A DNA stretch of 49,820 nucleotides from Bacteroidia bacterium (GTDB lineage Bacteria > Bacteroidota > Bacteroidia > B-17B0 > Aurantibacillaceae). Shown here piece after piece: positions 14,583 to 22,783 of this stretch; the first letter of the stretch is position 1, and every line of letters begins with the position of its first letter. The notes beneath the pieces were generated by a model. The model was not told the DNA's origin. It was given only the letters and a program-made list of their open reading frames with translations, and searched no databases. The position numbers and the translations under genes were made by a program. The stretch spans positions 1 through 49,820 of the forward strand of contig JAEUTP010000025.1 in NCBI GenBank assembly GCA_016787705.1. The letters are read 5' to 3'.

Positions 14583-15461
14583 ATGAGATCATATCATATT
14601 TCCGAGTTGGAGCAGCTTTCCGGTATCAAAGCGCATACTATAAGGGTGTGGGAACGGCGTTATAATCTTATAGAGCCGGATCGTACAGAAACCAATATTC
14701 GTATGTATGATGATAACCAGGTACGTAAGTTATTGAACGTATCTACTCTTTTAGCCAATGGCTACAAGATTTCAAAAATTGCAAGTCTTAATAACGATGA
14801 CATAGCAAAGAAAATTAACGAGATACAGTCAGGCAAAGAAACTACAGATGTAATAGCCACTTCATATATAAATGATTTTGCAGCTTCAATGATTGATTTT
14901 GACGAACCGGCTTTTGAAAAAACATTTTCTGCGGTGGTAACACGGTATGGCATGTTTGATGGAATGCTGCGCGTTTTTTATCCTTTAATGCAAAAGATAG
15001 GTTTTATGTGGGTTATAGGTGAATCAATGCCCGTACAGGAACACTTCGCCTCAGTTATAATCCGTAAAAAATTAATAGCGGCAATTGACGGACAATTACC
15101 TCCCGTAAAAAAAAATAAAAAATTTCTACTCATGCTTCCTCCAAATGAATGGCATGAGATAGGACTATTATTCTCTGAATATATACTTCGCTCAAAGGGT
15201 ATCCCAACACTCTATCTGGGCGCAAATGTGCCTTACGAGAATATCAGATCGGTTTTCTCTAAAACCAAAATCACCCATCTTTTAACTTTTTTAATTGCAC
15301 GGCGTACCGAAGAGGATTTGTCTCTTCTAAGAAAGAATCTTGGAATCCCTTCAGACGTAGAACTATTAGTAGCAGGTAATCCGGAGATGACGCAACTGCT
15401 TCATAAACATAAAAACACTAAAATATTACATTCCCCGGTTGAACTACTAGATTTTATTTGA
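14583..15461 (+). CDS. carH: CarH/LitR-like B12-dependent MerR-family photoregulator
   Basis: The 292-residue product has an N-terminal MerR helix-turn-helix (about 1-70, with IKAHTIRVWERRYNLI). A middle four-helix domain carries the W143-x9-E153-H154 motif. A C-terminal Rossmann-type cobalamin-binding domain carries E189-W-H191-x-x-G194, a variant of D-x-H-x-x-G in which His191 is the expected lower ligand. In Thermus and Myxococcus homologues, adenosylcobalamin-bound tetramers repress carotenoid genes in the dark and fall apart in light. Its place directly upstream of crtI and the shared operator-like sequence support that role here. Light response itself is inferred. Confidence 0.85.
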   Translation: MRSYHISELEQLSGIKAHTIRVWERRYNLIEPDRTETNIRMYDDNQVRKLLNVSTLLANGYKISKIASLNNDDIAKKINEIQSGKETTDVIATSYINDFAASMIDFDEPAFEKTFSAVVTRYGMFDGMLRVFYPLMQKIGFMWVIGESMPVQEHFASVIIRKKLIAAIDGQLPPVKKNKKFLLMLPPNEWHEIGLLFSEYILRSKGIPTLYLGANVPYENIRSVFSKTKITHLLTFLIARRTEEDLSLLRKNLGIPSDVELLVAGNPEMTQLLHKHKNTKILHSPVELLDFI

Positions 15462-15469
15462 TCCTATTA

Positions 15470-15508
15470 AATTATTTTGTTTAACTTTTTTAACATAAAA
15501 GTTGAACA
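15470..15508 (+). promoter_or_regulatory. Candidate CarH operator before crtI
   Basis: AATTATTTTGTTTAA (15470-15484) and GTTGAACA (15501-15508) repeat exactly the two words found, inverted, in the carH promoter (14417-14454). The gap is 16 bases here and 15 there. The second word overlaps the -33 region of crtI. A short inverted repeat AACTTTT/AAAAGTT (15483-15489 with 15497-15503) lies between and across them. Confidence 0.6.
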
Positions 15509-15533
15509 ATTTGAAAAACAATCCTTAAATTTG
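15502..15533 (+). promoter_or_regulatory. Promoter of the carotenoid operon
   Basis: TAAATTTG (15526-15533) is a full match to the Bacteroidota -7 consensus TAnnTTTG. TTG at 15502-15504, 21 bases upstream, can serve as the -33 element and lies inside the candidate operator. The ATG of crtI at 15556 is 23 bases after the -7 box. Confidence 0.6.
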
Positions 15534-15555
15534 TGTGTTAAGTTTAAAAAGCTTT

Positions 15556-17049
15556 ATGCTGAAAAGAAAACACATAGGTATAATCGGGTCTGGAGTTAGT
15601 GGTTTAAGTGCTGCTGCTACATTAGCATCTAAAGGTTACAATGTATCGGTTCTTGAAAAGAATGATCAGCTGGGTGGAAGGCTGCGCCAATTTAAGGAAC
15701 AGGGTTTTACTTTTGATATGGGCCCCAGTTGGTATTGGATGCCTGATGTTTTTGAAAAATTTTTTAATTCGTTCAATCATACTACTTCCGATTTTTACAA
15801 GCTGGTTAAACTCGATCCCGGTTTCCAGGTTATATTTAAAAATAGTGAGGCTATTCAAATTCCTGCCAGCTGGGATCAATTGTTGCAATTATTTGAAAGT
15901 ATAGAGGTTGGTGCTGCGGACAATCTTAAAAAGTTTATGTTAGGTGCCGAATATAAATACCATGTTGGCATTAACGATTTAGTATATAAACCAGGCCGCT
16001 CATTTAGCGAATTAATAACTTCTCAAACACTTAAAGGTTTTTTTAAGCTACAGTTATTTTCTTCATTCAGTTCGCATGTACGAAAATATTTTAAAGACGA
16101 AAGGTTAATCGCTTTAATGGAATTTCCTGTTTTGTTTCTTGGCGCAAAACCTTCAGATACTCCTGCCTTATATAGCCTTATGAATTATTCAGGGCTCAAG
16201 CAAGGTACTTTTTATCCATTGGAGGGCTTCAGCAAAATTACTGATGCAATGGTACAAATTGGTAAAGAAAATGGCGCGCAATATTTTACCTCTGAGGCTG
16301 TTACTTCTATAAATTATACAGATCAAATAAATATTAAAACAATTACCCGAACAATTAATGTGGATGGTATGATCGCATCTGCCGATTATCAGCATGTAGA
16401 CGCTAAGTTGCTTCAACCTGGATTAAATAATTACGATGAATCTTATTGGAAAACCAAAACCTTTGCACCGTCTTGCTTAATATTTTATCTAGGTATAAAT
16501 AAAAAATTAGATAAACTTCAACACCATAATCTCTTCTTCGACGAAGATTTTGAAACTCATGCCAACGACATTTACACAACTCCACGTTGGCCCTCAAATC
16601 CACTTTTTTATGTTTGTTGCCCTTCAAAAACCGACCCTTCTGTTGCACCATTAGGTAGTGAGAATTTATTTATATTAATGCCAATTGCTGCAGGTCTTGA
16701 AGATGATGGAACAATGCGTTTCGAATATTTTAAAAAACTTTTACAAAGATTAGAGAAATTTACAAACGAAACTATAGAACAAAATATTGTTTTTCAAAGA
16801 AGTTATTGTGTGAAGGATTTTGAAAAAGATTATAATTCATACAAGGGTAATGCTTACGGCCTGGCTAATACACTTATGCAAACGGCAAACTTTAAACCCA
16901 AAATGTATAATAAGAACATTAAAAATTTTTACTACGCCGGTCAGTTAACAGTTCCGGGGCCCGGTGTGCCTCCTGCAATTATCTCAGGCCAGGTTGCCGC
17001 AGCAGAAATGATCAAAAATTTAAAATACACGAATGAAACAGTTATTTGA
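15556..17049 (+). CDS. crtI: Phytoene desaturase (carotene desaturase)
   Basis: From the ATG at 15556 the product has 497 residues, normal for CrtI. The N-terminus carries the FAD-binding motif IGIIGSGVSGLSAAATLA with LEKNDQLGGRL, then FDMGPSWYWMP typical of CrtI. The C-terminus has NFYYAGQLTVPGPGVPPAI, a diagnostic bacterial CrtI ending. It converts phytoene to lycopene. An upstream GTG at 15535 keeps the frame open but lies too close to the -7 box, so ATG 15556 is preferred. It overlaps crtB by 17 bases. Confidence 0.93.
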   Translation: MLKRKHIGIIGSGVSGLSAAATLASKGYNVSVLEKNDQLGGRLRQFKEQGFTFDMGPSWYWMPDVFEKFFNSFNHTTSDFYKLVKLDPGFQVIFKNSEAIQIPASWDQLLQLFESIEVGAADNLKKFMLGAEYKYHVGINDLVYKPGRSFSELITSQTLKGFFKLQLFSSFSSHVRKYFKDERLIALMEFPVLFLGAKPSDTPALYSLMNYSGLKQGTFYPLEGFSKITDAMVQIGKENGAQYFTSEAVTSINYTDQINIKTITRTINVDGMIASADYQHVDAKLLQPGLNNYDESYWKTKTFAPSCLIFYLGINKKLDKLQHHNLFFDEDFETHANDIYTTPRWPSNPLFYVCCPSKTDPSVAPLGSENLFILMPIAAGLEDDGTMRFEYFKKLLQRLEKFTNETIEQNIVFQRSYCVKDFEKDYNSYKGNAYGLANTLMQTANFKPKMYNKNIKNFYYAGQLTVPGPGVPPAIISGQVAAAEMIKNLKYTNETVI

Positions 17050-17869
17050 TATAGCTTCTGCCGAATGTAGCAAAATGGTAACTAAAAAATATAGTACCAG
17101 TTTTTCTTTAGGCATCAAATTTCTGAGCAAAGATATCCATGCTCCTATATATGGCATTTATGGTTTTGTGCGTTTTGCCGATGAGATCGTTGATTCTTTT
17201 CACGGTTACGATAAGGTAAAATTATTAGAACGGTTCAGGAACGACACAGTTCTTGCAATCAAGGAAAAGATCAGTTTAAATCCTGTACTGAATTCATTTC
17301 AAAAAGTAGTTCACGATTATGATATCGAGTGGCATTTGATAGATACGTTCCTAAAAAGTATGGAGATGGATCTTGAGAAAAAAAATTACGATGCTGATAA
17401 CTACAAAAACTATATACTTGGTTCGGCAGAGGTTGTTGGTTTAATGTGCCTGCGGGTATTTGTTAAGGGTGATAAACAATTTTATGAAAAGCTTAAACCT
17501 TTTGCTATGAGTTTGGGCGCTGCTTTTCAAAAAGTTAATTTTTTAAGAGATGCAAAGGCTGACTTTGAATTATTGGGTCGTGTCTATTTTCCCAATATTG
17601 ATTTGAATAGTTTCGATAGCACTGGTAAAAAAAATATTGAAATAGATATTGAAAAAGATTTTACTCATGCGCTTTCCGGAATAAAACAATTACCAACAGA
17701 ATCGCAAATGGGTGTTTACCTGGCATATTATTATTACAGATGTTTATTTAACAAGATAAAAGCAGTACCGCCACATAAAATTTTGAGTGAACGTATTCGC
17801 ATACCAAATGCACAAAAATTTGGCTTAATGTTTCAGTGTGTTATAAGGCACCGTTTAAATATGTTATAA
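17033..17869 (+). CDS. crtB: Phytoene synthase
   Basis: The 278-residue product belongs to the squalene/phytoene synthase family. The first aspartate-rich motif is D50-EIV-D54 (FADEIVDSF), and the second is in NFLRDAKADFE, both needed for magnesium and diphosphate binding. It joins two geranylgeranyl diphosphates to phytoene. The gene overlaps crtI by 17 bases, so the two are coupled. No GGPP synthase gene is present in the window. Confidence 0.93.
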   Translation: MKQLFDIASAECSKMVTKKYSTSFSLGIKFLSKDIHAPIYGIYGFVRFADEIVDSFHGYDKVKLLERFRNDTVLAIKEKISLNPVLNSFQKVVHDYDIEWHLIDTFLKSMEMDLEKKNYDADNYKNYILGSAEVVGLMCLRVFVKGDKQFYEKLKPFAMSLGAAFQKVNFLRDAKADFELLGRVYFPNIDLNSFDSTGKKNIEIDIEKDFTHALSGIKQLPTESQMGVYLAYYYYRCLFNKIKAVPPHKILSERIRIPNAQKFGLMFQCVIRHRLNML

Positions 17870-17886
17870 ATTAAAATTATACTAAA

Positions 17887-18390
17887 ATGAAAAAGTTTAT
17901 ATTATTATCAGCATTAATTGTTTTAACTTTCCTACAAAAAGCGTTAGCAATGGATATTATTAAATTAAGAGATTTGTATTATCAGGCATCTACCGATAAA
18001 AAAGCGTCAGAAAAATTTGCAATTGCAACCAGCAGTGCTTCAGATATTGAAAAAACCACGCTTGCCGGCTATTCTGGTATGTCGTGGATGATAAAAGCTA
18101 ACCATGCTTTTAATCCATACAACAAATTGAGTTATTTTTTTAAAGGAAAAGATCTGTTAAATGGAGCTATAGAGGCTGATCCTAAAAATGTGGAATTGCG
18201 TTTCTTAAGATATTGTGTGCAAACAAATGCACCCGCCTTTCTTGCATACAGTGGCAACATTATTTCAGATAAAACCGTTATTATTAATAGCTATTCAACC
18301 ATCAGCGATGCCGACCTTAAAAAAAGAATAAAAGAGTATATGCTTAATTCAAAAGATTGTACAGCTACAGAAAAAAGGATCTTTCAATAA
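17887..18390 (+). CDS. Small secreted protein of the carotenoid operon, unknown
   Basis: The 167-residue product has a clear signal peptide (MKKFILLSALIVLTFLQKALA), so the mature part is periplasmic. The mature part is mostly helical with tyrosine- and lysine-rich stretches (MDIIKLRDLYYQAS, AIEADPKNVELRFLRY) and TPR-like spacing. It lies 17 bases after crtB and 12 bases before crtZ, clearly in the same operon. It has no catalytic motif I can name. A role in carotenoid handling is suggested by location only. Confidence 0.75.
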   Translation: MKKFILLSALIVLTFLQKALAMDIIKLRDLYYQASTDKKASEKFAIATSSASDIEKTTLAGYSGMSWMIKANHAFNPYNKLSYFFKGKDLLNGAIEADPKNVELRFLRYCVQTNAPAFLAYSGNIISDKTVIINSYSTISDADLKKRIKEYMLNSKDCTATEKRIFQ

Positions 18391-18402
18391 CTGGTTGAAA
18401 AA

Positions 18403-18867
18403 ATGCCTACTTGGATCGTTAATAGTTTACTTGTAATGTCTGCTTTCATCTCTATGGAAGTGGTTGCCTGGCTTGCCCATAAATACATTATGCATGGCCT
18501 TTTGTGGCGTTTGCATAAAGACCATCATCAACCTGCCGCGGGTCAGATGATAGAACACAACGATTCTTTTTTTATCATTTTTGCTACACCTGCTATTATT
18601 TGTTTTTATTTGGGTTTTGATGATTTCTCATTTCCATTTTGGATAGCAATTGGTATAACACTTTACGGCATAGCCTATTTTTTTATTCACGATATTTTTA
18701 TCCACCAACGCATTAAATTGTTGCGTAATGCTAACTCTTTATATTTTAAAGCTATTCGTCGTGCCCACAAAATGCACCATAAGCATTTGGAAAAAGAAAA
18801 CGGTGAATGCTTTGGTATGCTTTGGGCACCGTTAAAGTATTTTAAAGACGCTAAAAAAAATGCCTGA
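18403..18867 (+). CDS. crtZ: Beta-carotene hydroxylase
   Basis: The 154-residue membrane protein carries the four histidine motifs of the CrtZ/fatty-acid-hydroxylase family: HKYIMH, HKDHH, HDIFIHQR and HKMHHKH. They bind two irons. It adds hydroxyl groups at C3 and C3' of beta-carotene, giving zeaxanthin. Several transmembrane helices are visible. It overlaps the cyclase gene by 8 bases. Confidence 0.92.
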   Translation: MPTWIVNSLLVMSAFISMEVVAWLAHKYIMHGLLWRLHKDHHQPAAGQMIEHNDSFFIIFATPAIICFYLGFDDFSFPFWIAIGITLYGIAYFFIHDIFIHQRIKLLRNANSLYFKAIRRAHKMHHKHLEKENGECFGMLWAPLKYFKDAKKNA

Positions 18868-19573
18868 TAAATTAACTTATCTTTTAATTGATATTGGAGC
18901 TTTCATTATTCCATTCATATTTAGTTTCCATCCCAAAATACAATTTTATAAAGAATGGAAAGCTTTCTGGCTGTCTAATTTAATTATCACGGTGTTATTT
19001 ATTGCATGGGATGTTTTGTATACTCATCTAGGGGTATGGGGGTTTAACGAGCGATATATAACAGGCTTTAAAATCTTCAACCTTCCAATAGAAGAGGTTT
19101 TGTTTTTCGTTTGTATCCCTTATGCAAGTATGTTCACATATCATTGCTTTAAATTATTTTTTTCAAAAATTTATTCATTTCAATTTGGTTTTATTGGCTT
19201 TGTTTTAATTGTTTTGCTTTTAGCCTTTGCCATTTTAAACTTTTCTAAAATATACACAAGCGTTACATTTATAGCATTGGCTTTGTTATTATCAAATTGT
19301 TTCTTGTATAGTTTAGAATGGTTAAGAACTTTTTTCTTAATGTACCTGGTTATACTTATACCCTTTTTTATTGTTAACGGGCTATTAACTGGTACAGGCT
19401 TAGACGAACCTGTAGTTTGGTATGATAATTCTGAAAATCTCAGTGTAAGGGTATTGACCATTCCTGTGGAGGATTTTTTTTATGGTATGCTTCTATTGTT
19501 ATTGAATACTTATACTTTTGAAAGTTTTAAAAGAAAAAATGCAAAAAAAACAAATCCTGATCTTTCCTTTTGA
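18860..19573 (+). CDS. crtYcd: Lycopene cyclase, fused CrtYc-CrtYd type
   Basis: The 237-residue product has about seven membrane helices and two copies of the cyclase domain. Each contains a conserved proline-glutamate motif, NLPIEEVLFF in the first half and TIPVEDFFYGM in the second. The paired domains correspond to the heterodimeric CrtYc and CrtYd of actinobacteria, here fused as in many Bacteroidota. It forms beta-ionone rings on lycopene. It overlaps crtZ by 8 bases and the downstream glycosyltransferase by 35. Confidence 0.88.
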   Translation: MPDKLTYLLIDIGAFIIPFIFSFHPKIQFYKEWKAFWLSNLIITVLFIAWDVLYTHLGVWGFNERYITGFKIFNLPIEEVLFFVCIPYASMFTYHCFKLFFSKIYSFQFGFIGFVLIVLLLAFAILNFSKIYTSVTFIALALLLSNCFLYSLEWLRTFFLMYLVILIPFFIVNGLLTGTGLDEPVVWYDNSENLSVRVLTIPVEDFFYGMLLLLLNTYTFESFKRKNAKKTNPDLSF

Positions 19574-20633
19574 TTTGATGTCTCATTACCTTCGCTGTAT
19601 AACTCTAGCAGCTAAGTATTCCGACTATGAGGTATTGTTTGCATATTCTCAAAAATATGATGCGTTAGTAAAAAAAGCAGGCTTTAATTCGTTTTATGTA
19701 GAGCAATTCAATTCAAGCGAAGTGATGGACAAAGCAGCAAAATTTGATTTTTCATGGTTAAATTATTTGGATCTTGAACGGGTTTACCTCTCACAAGTTA
19801 AAGTAATTGAAGAACTAAAACCTTACCTGGTTATTTCGGATACCTCCCCTACTCTAAAAATGGCTTCTGAAAAAACAAATGTAAAATGCGTAGCGTTAAT
19901 GAACGCTTACATGTCTAAACATTATAAAGGTGTTAGAGGGGTTTCAAGAACTCATTATAGTTATGAGTATCTTAAAAAATTACCACAATCAATTGCTATA
20001 TTCATTACCAAAATTGCCGAGAAAGCGGCTTTTAAAAAAGTGCATGAGCCTTTTAAAAGATTAAGAAAAACTTATGGCTTGGGTAAAAAAAAATTCTACC
20101 TTGATGAACTAGAAGGTGATGAAAACCTTATTTGCGACAGCCCCGATATTTTCTCGATTAAAAATGCACCTTACAATTATAAAGTAATTGGTCCTTTACT
20201 TTATAAACAAAGCAATAACGAAAACGAATTAATTACCAGTTTAAACAACGGTAAAAAAAATATATGTGTTTGTCTTGGTAGTAGCGGTAATTGGTCGGCA
20301 CTTAAATTTTTATCTAATAATAAATACCGTGCGGTTAATTGGATAATTGCCGGTGATGTGAAAAATGAAATAAAAGGTGCTCATATTTTCAGTAAAGATT
20401 TTATCAATTTAGATAAAATACTGCCACTTTGCGATCTTTTAATTTGCCATGGTGGAAATGGCACTATATACGAAGGGCTAAAGCACGCTAAATATATGCT
20501 GTTTCTAACTAATCATTTTGAGCAAGAGTGGAATGCGCAAAGATTATCTGAATTGGGTAACGGCATACAAATAAATGATAATCCGGAAAAAATAATTAAC
20601 GAGAAGCTTACTGAAATATTGATTCAAAAATAA
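19539..20633 (+). CDS. GT1-type glycosyltransferase, possible carotenoid glycosyltransferase
   Basis: From the ATG at 19539 the product has 364 residues. An in-frame TTG at 19518 would extend it into the cyclase gene and is less likely. The C-terminal half has CHGGNGTIYEGLKHAKYMLF followed by NHFEQEWNAQRL, the nucleotide-sugar binding region of GT-B family 1 enzymes. It probably transfers a sugar to the hydroxyl of zeaxanthin or a related carotenoid, like CrtX. The acceptor is inferred from the operon, not from sequence. Confidence 0.75.
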   Translation: MQKKQILIFPFDLMSHYLRCITLAAKYSDYEVLFAYSQKYDALVKKAGFNSFYVEQFNSSEVMDKAAKFDFSWLNYLDLERVYLSQVKVIEELKPYLVISDTSPTLKMASEKTNVKCVALMNAYMSKHYKGVRGVSRTHYSYEYLKKLPQSIAIFITKIAEKAAFKKVHEPFKRLRKTYGLGKKKFYLDELEGDENLICDSPDIFSIKNAPYNYKVIGPLLYKQSNNENELITSLNNGKKNICVCLGSSGNWSALKFLSNNKYRAVNWIIAGDVKNEIKGAHIFSKDFINLDKILPLCDLLICHGGNGTIYEGLKHAKYMLFLTNHFEQEWNAQRLSELGNGIQINDNPEKIINEKLTEILIQK

Positions 20634-20636
20634 TTT

Positions 20637-21692
20637 ATGGTTTTAAAAAAGAATTTGCTTTCAAATATTTACATTTTAATAATTGCATCCCTTATTTCTT
20701 GCCAACCAACTAATAGCCCGAAAAAAAATGCAGTTAGCGATATAGATACATTAGTAAATGAACCGGGTAGATTACTGCCAAAAAAGTTACGATACATTCC
20801 TTTTGGTATTATCGTGCAGCACGATCCCAATCCTTGTTATCCGGAATTGGAAAATGGGCAATATGTTTGGAAACACAATACCACTGTTCGCGCCAATAAA
20901 GATATGCAAATTATAGAATATGGTAGTTTTGTTTATACAAAAAAAGGATGGTATCATCGCGTAACCAACGATACTAAATTCTTTGATGAGCATTATGGCA
21001 CAAAAAATGGGCAACTCAAAAAAGACTCTGTTTATATTGATCCTCTTAGCTTCCGCTATGGAGAAACTGCGTATGCCGGTGATGCGATGTGGTATTATAT
21101 TGCAGTAGACGCATCAGGAAACAAATACAAAGGTATTGGCCCTATCGAAACAGAGGGGATTTCCATAGAGCAATTAAATAATTTAAAAGGCATTAAAAGT
21201 TTTTCTAAAACCAAAAGTGCATTTAATTGGATAGGTTATGGAGAAATTGGCAACTATTCTTTAAGTGGTACGCTAAAATTAAACAACGGAACTTATACTA
21301 TTCAGAACGATTCACTTATTTCTACAAACATTGTTTTTGATATGTCTTCCATTGAAAGTAAACAGGAAGGTTTGGCTGACCATTTAAAGAATGCCGATTT
21401 TTTTGATGCTTCTCTTTACCCAACAGCGCAATTTGTTTTAAACAATCGTGTTGTAATTCAAAATACTATGATAATTAAAGGCAATCTAACCATTAAAGGA
21501 ATTACGAGAGAATTGTCTATACCAATTAAGCATAAGCTTTTTAATGATTGCCGTATTTTTGAAGGAACAGCTTCTTTCAACCGAACCTTGTTCAACATAA
21601 AATATAATTCTAAGGATTTCTTCAGTAATTTAGGAGATCAGGCAATAAAAAATAATATTGACATTTACTTTAAAATAGTTGCATTAAACTGA
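20637..21692 (+). CDS. Lipoprotein with an N-terminal unknown domain and a C-terminal YceI domain
   Basis: The 351-residue product has a lipoprotein signal ending in LISC22. Residues about 45-175 form an unrecognised domain with GWYHRVTNDTKFFDEHYG and YAGDAMWYYIAVD. Residues about 195-350 match the YceI lipocalin-like fold: a shape of MSSIESKQEGLADHLKNADF then FDASLYPTAQF and ITRELSIPI. YceI proteins bind polyisoprenoids, so a carotenoid or isoprenoid carrier in the envelope would fit. It starts 3 bases after the glycosyltransferase and is the last operon gene. Confidence 0.75.
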   Translation: MVLKKNLLSNIYILIIASLISCQPTNSPKKNAVSDIDTLVNEPGRLLPKKLRYIPFGIIVQHDPNPCYPELENGQYVWKHNTTVRANKDMQIIEYGSFVYTKKGWYHRVTNDTKFFDEHYGTKNGQLKKDSVYIDPLSFRYGETAYAGDAMWYYIAVDASGNKYKGIGPIETEGISIEQLNNLKGIKSFSKTKSAFNWIGYGEIGNYSLSGTLKLNNGTYTIQNDSLISTNIVFDMSSIESKQEGLADHLKNADFFDASLYPTAQFVLNNRVVIQNTMIIKGNLTIKGITRELSIPIKHKLFNDCRIFEGTASFNRTLFNIKYNSKDFFSNLGDQAIKNNIDIYFKIVALN

Positions 21693-21871
21693 TTTTATAG
21701 TTAATTCACTTCCTTCATCTTTTTTGAGTGTAATTAATGTTCAGCATCATTTTACCTGTTTAATGACAGAATGGATAAATGTAGAACAATTTATATGCTA
21801 TTTTTTCTCGTTTAAAAGAAAAAATTGTTTCCAAGTTTTTTTCCTGCAAAAAAAATTCCATCTTTACAATA

Positions 21872-22657
21872 ATGAAGCTTAGGGCCTTAATAGTTGATGA
21901 TGAAATTCATGCACGGGAAAATTTAAAATACCTGCTTGAAAAGTTTTGTCCCGAAATTGAAGTAGCAGGTATGGCAAATGGCGTTGCAAGCGCTATTGAA
22001 GCTGTAAACGCTTTAAACCCACAAGTACTTTTTTTAGATATTTGTATGCCTTCTGGCACTGAAGGTTTTGATCTTTTAGACGCTTTACCCGAAAAGAAAT
22101 TCCAGGTTGTTTTTGTAACGGCCTTTAAAGATTATGCCATTCGCGCATTAAATGCTAATGCTATTCATTACCTGCAAAAACCGGTTGATGTTGATGATCT
22201 TAAAATGGCAGTAAAAAAACTTGTAACTACTGATCAGTTATTTACCGAAAGCCGCGAGCAATTATTAAATTATATTAAGTCACTCGAAAATTTAACCAAG
22301 GCCATACAACCCTCACACGGGGTACCACGTATTACCATTAATCATGCAAAGGGCTTTAAAATAGTTGACCCTAACGATTTTATGTATTTAGAAGGGGAAG
22401 GAAATTATACCAGCATTATTTTTATTGATGGCACAAAATACGTTGATACAAAATCAATTGGTGTTTATGAAGATATCTTAGATCCCCAACATTTTTTCAG
22501 GATCCATAAATCACACATCGTTAATGTATTGTATGTAAAAGAATTTTTAAATGATGATGGTCATTCTGTTATCATGAAAGATAAAACCAAACTATCTATT
22601 TCGCGCTTAAGGGTTCCAAAGTTCTTAGAGTTTTTTAAAACAGGTAAAAAAGCCTGA
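21872..22657 (+). CDS. LytTR-family response regulator
   Basis: The 261-residue product has a receiver domain (about 1-125) with the acidic pair D9-D10, phosphoacceptor Asp56 in LFLDICMP and the conserved Lys in LQKPVD. A LytTR DNA-binding domain follows (about 155-255; FRIHKSHIVNVLYV and ISRLRVPKF). It is the likely partner of the histidine kinase that follows. The 180-base upstream gap contains an ATCTTTA box 4 bases before the ATG, so the transcript may have an extremely short leader. Confidence 0.9.
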   Translation: MKLRALIVDDEIHARENLKYLLEKFCPEIEVAGMANGVASAIEAVNALNPQVLFLDICMPSGTEGFDLLDALPEKKFQVVFVTAFKDYAIRALNANAIHYLQKPVDVDDLKMAVKKLVTTDQLFTESREQLLNYIKSLENLTKAIQPSHGVPRITINHAKGFKIVDPNDFMYLEGEGNYTSIIFIDGTKYVDTKSIGVYEDILDPQHFFRIHKSHIVNVLYVKEFLNDDGHSVIMKDKTKLSISRLRVPKFLEFFKTGKKA

Positions 22658-22783
22658 TTACATTTAAATCAACCAAAGCTACATCTTGTACAGTCCTATT
22701 AGCATTCTATCCATTTACAGGGCATAGGTGTTTTTGCAAAGGCATATTTATGTTATTTTTAAAATAAATCTAAAGCCCTCATC

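Noticed and set aside
15535..15555. Earlier GTG start for crtI
   Set aside because: It overlaps the promoter's immediate downstream bases, and the FAD motif position agrees with the ATG at 15556.
19518..19538. Earlier TTG start for the glycosyltransferase
   Set aside because: The ATG at 19539 gives a normal N-terminus; the extension MKVLKEK adds nothing recognisable.
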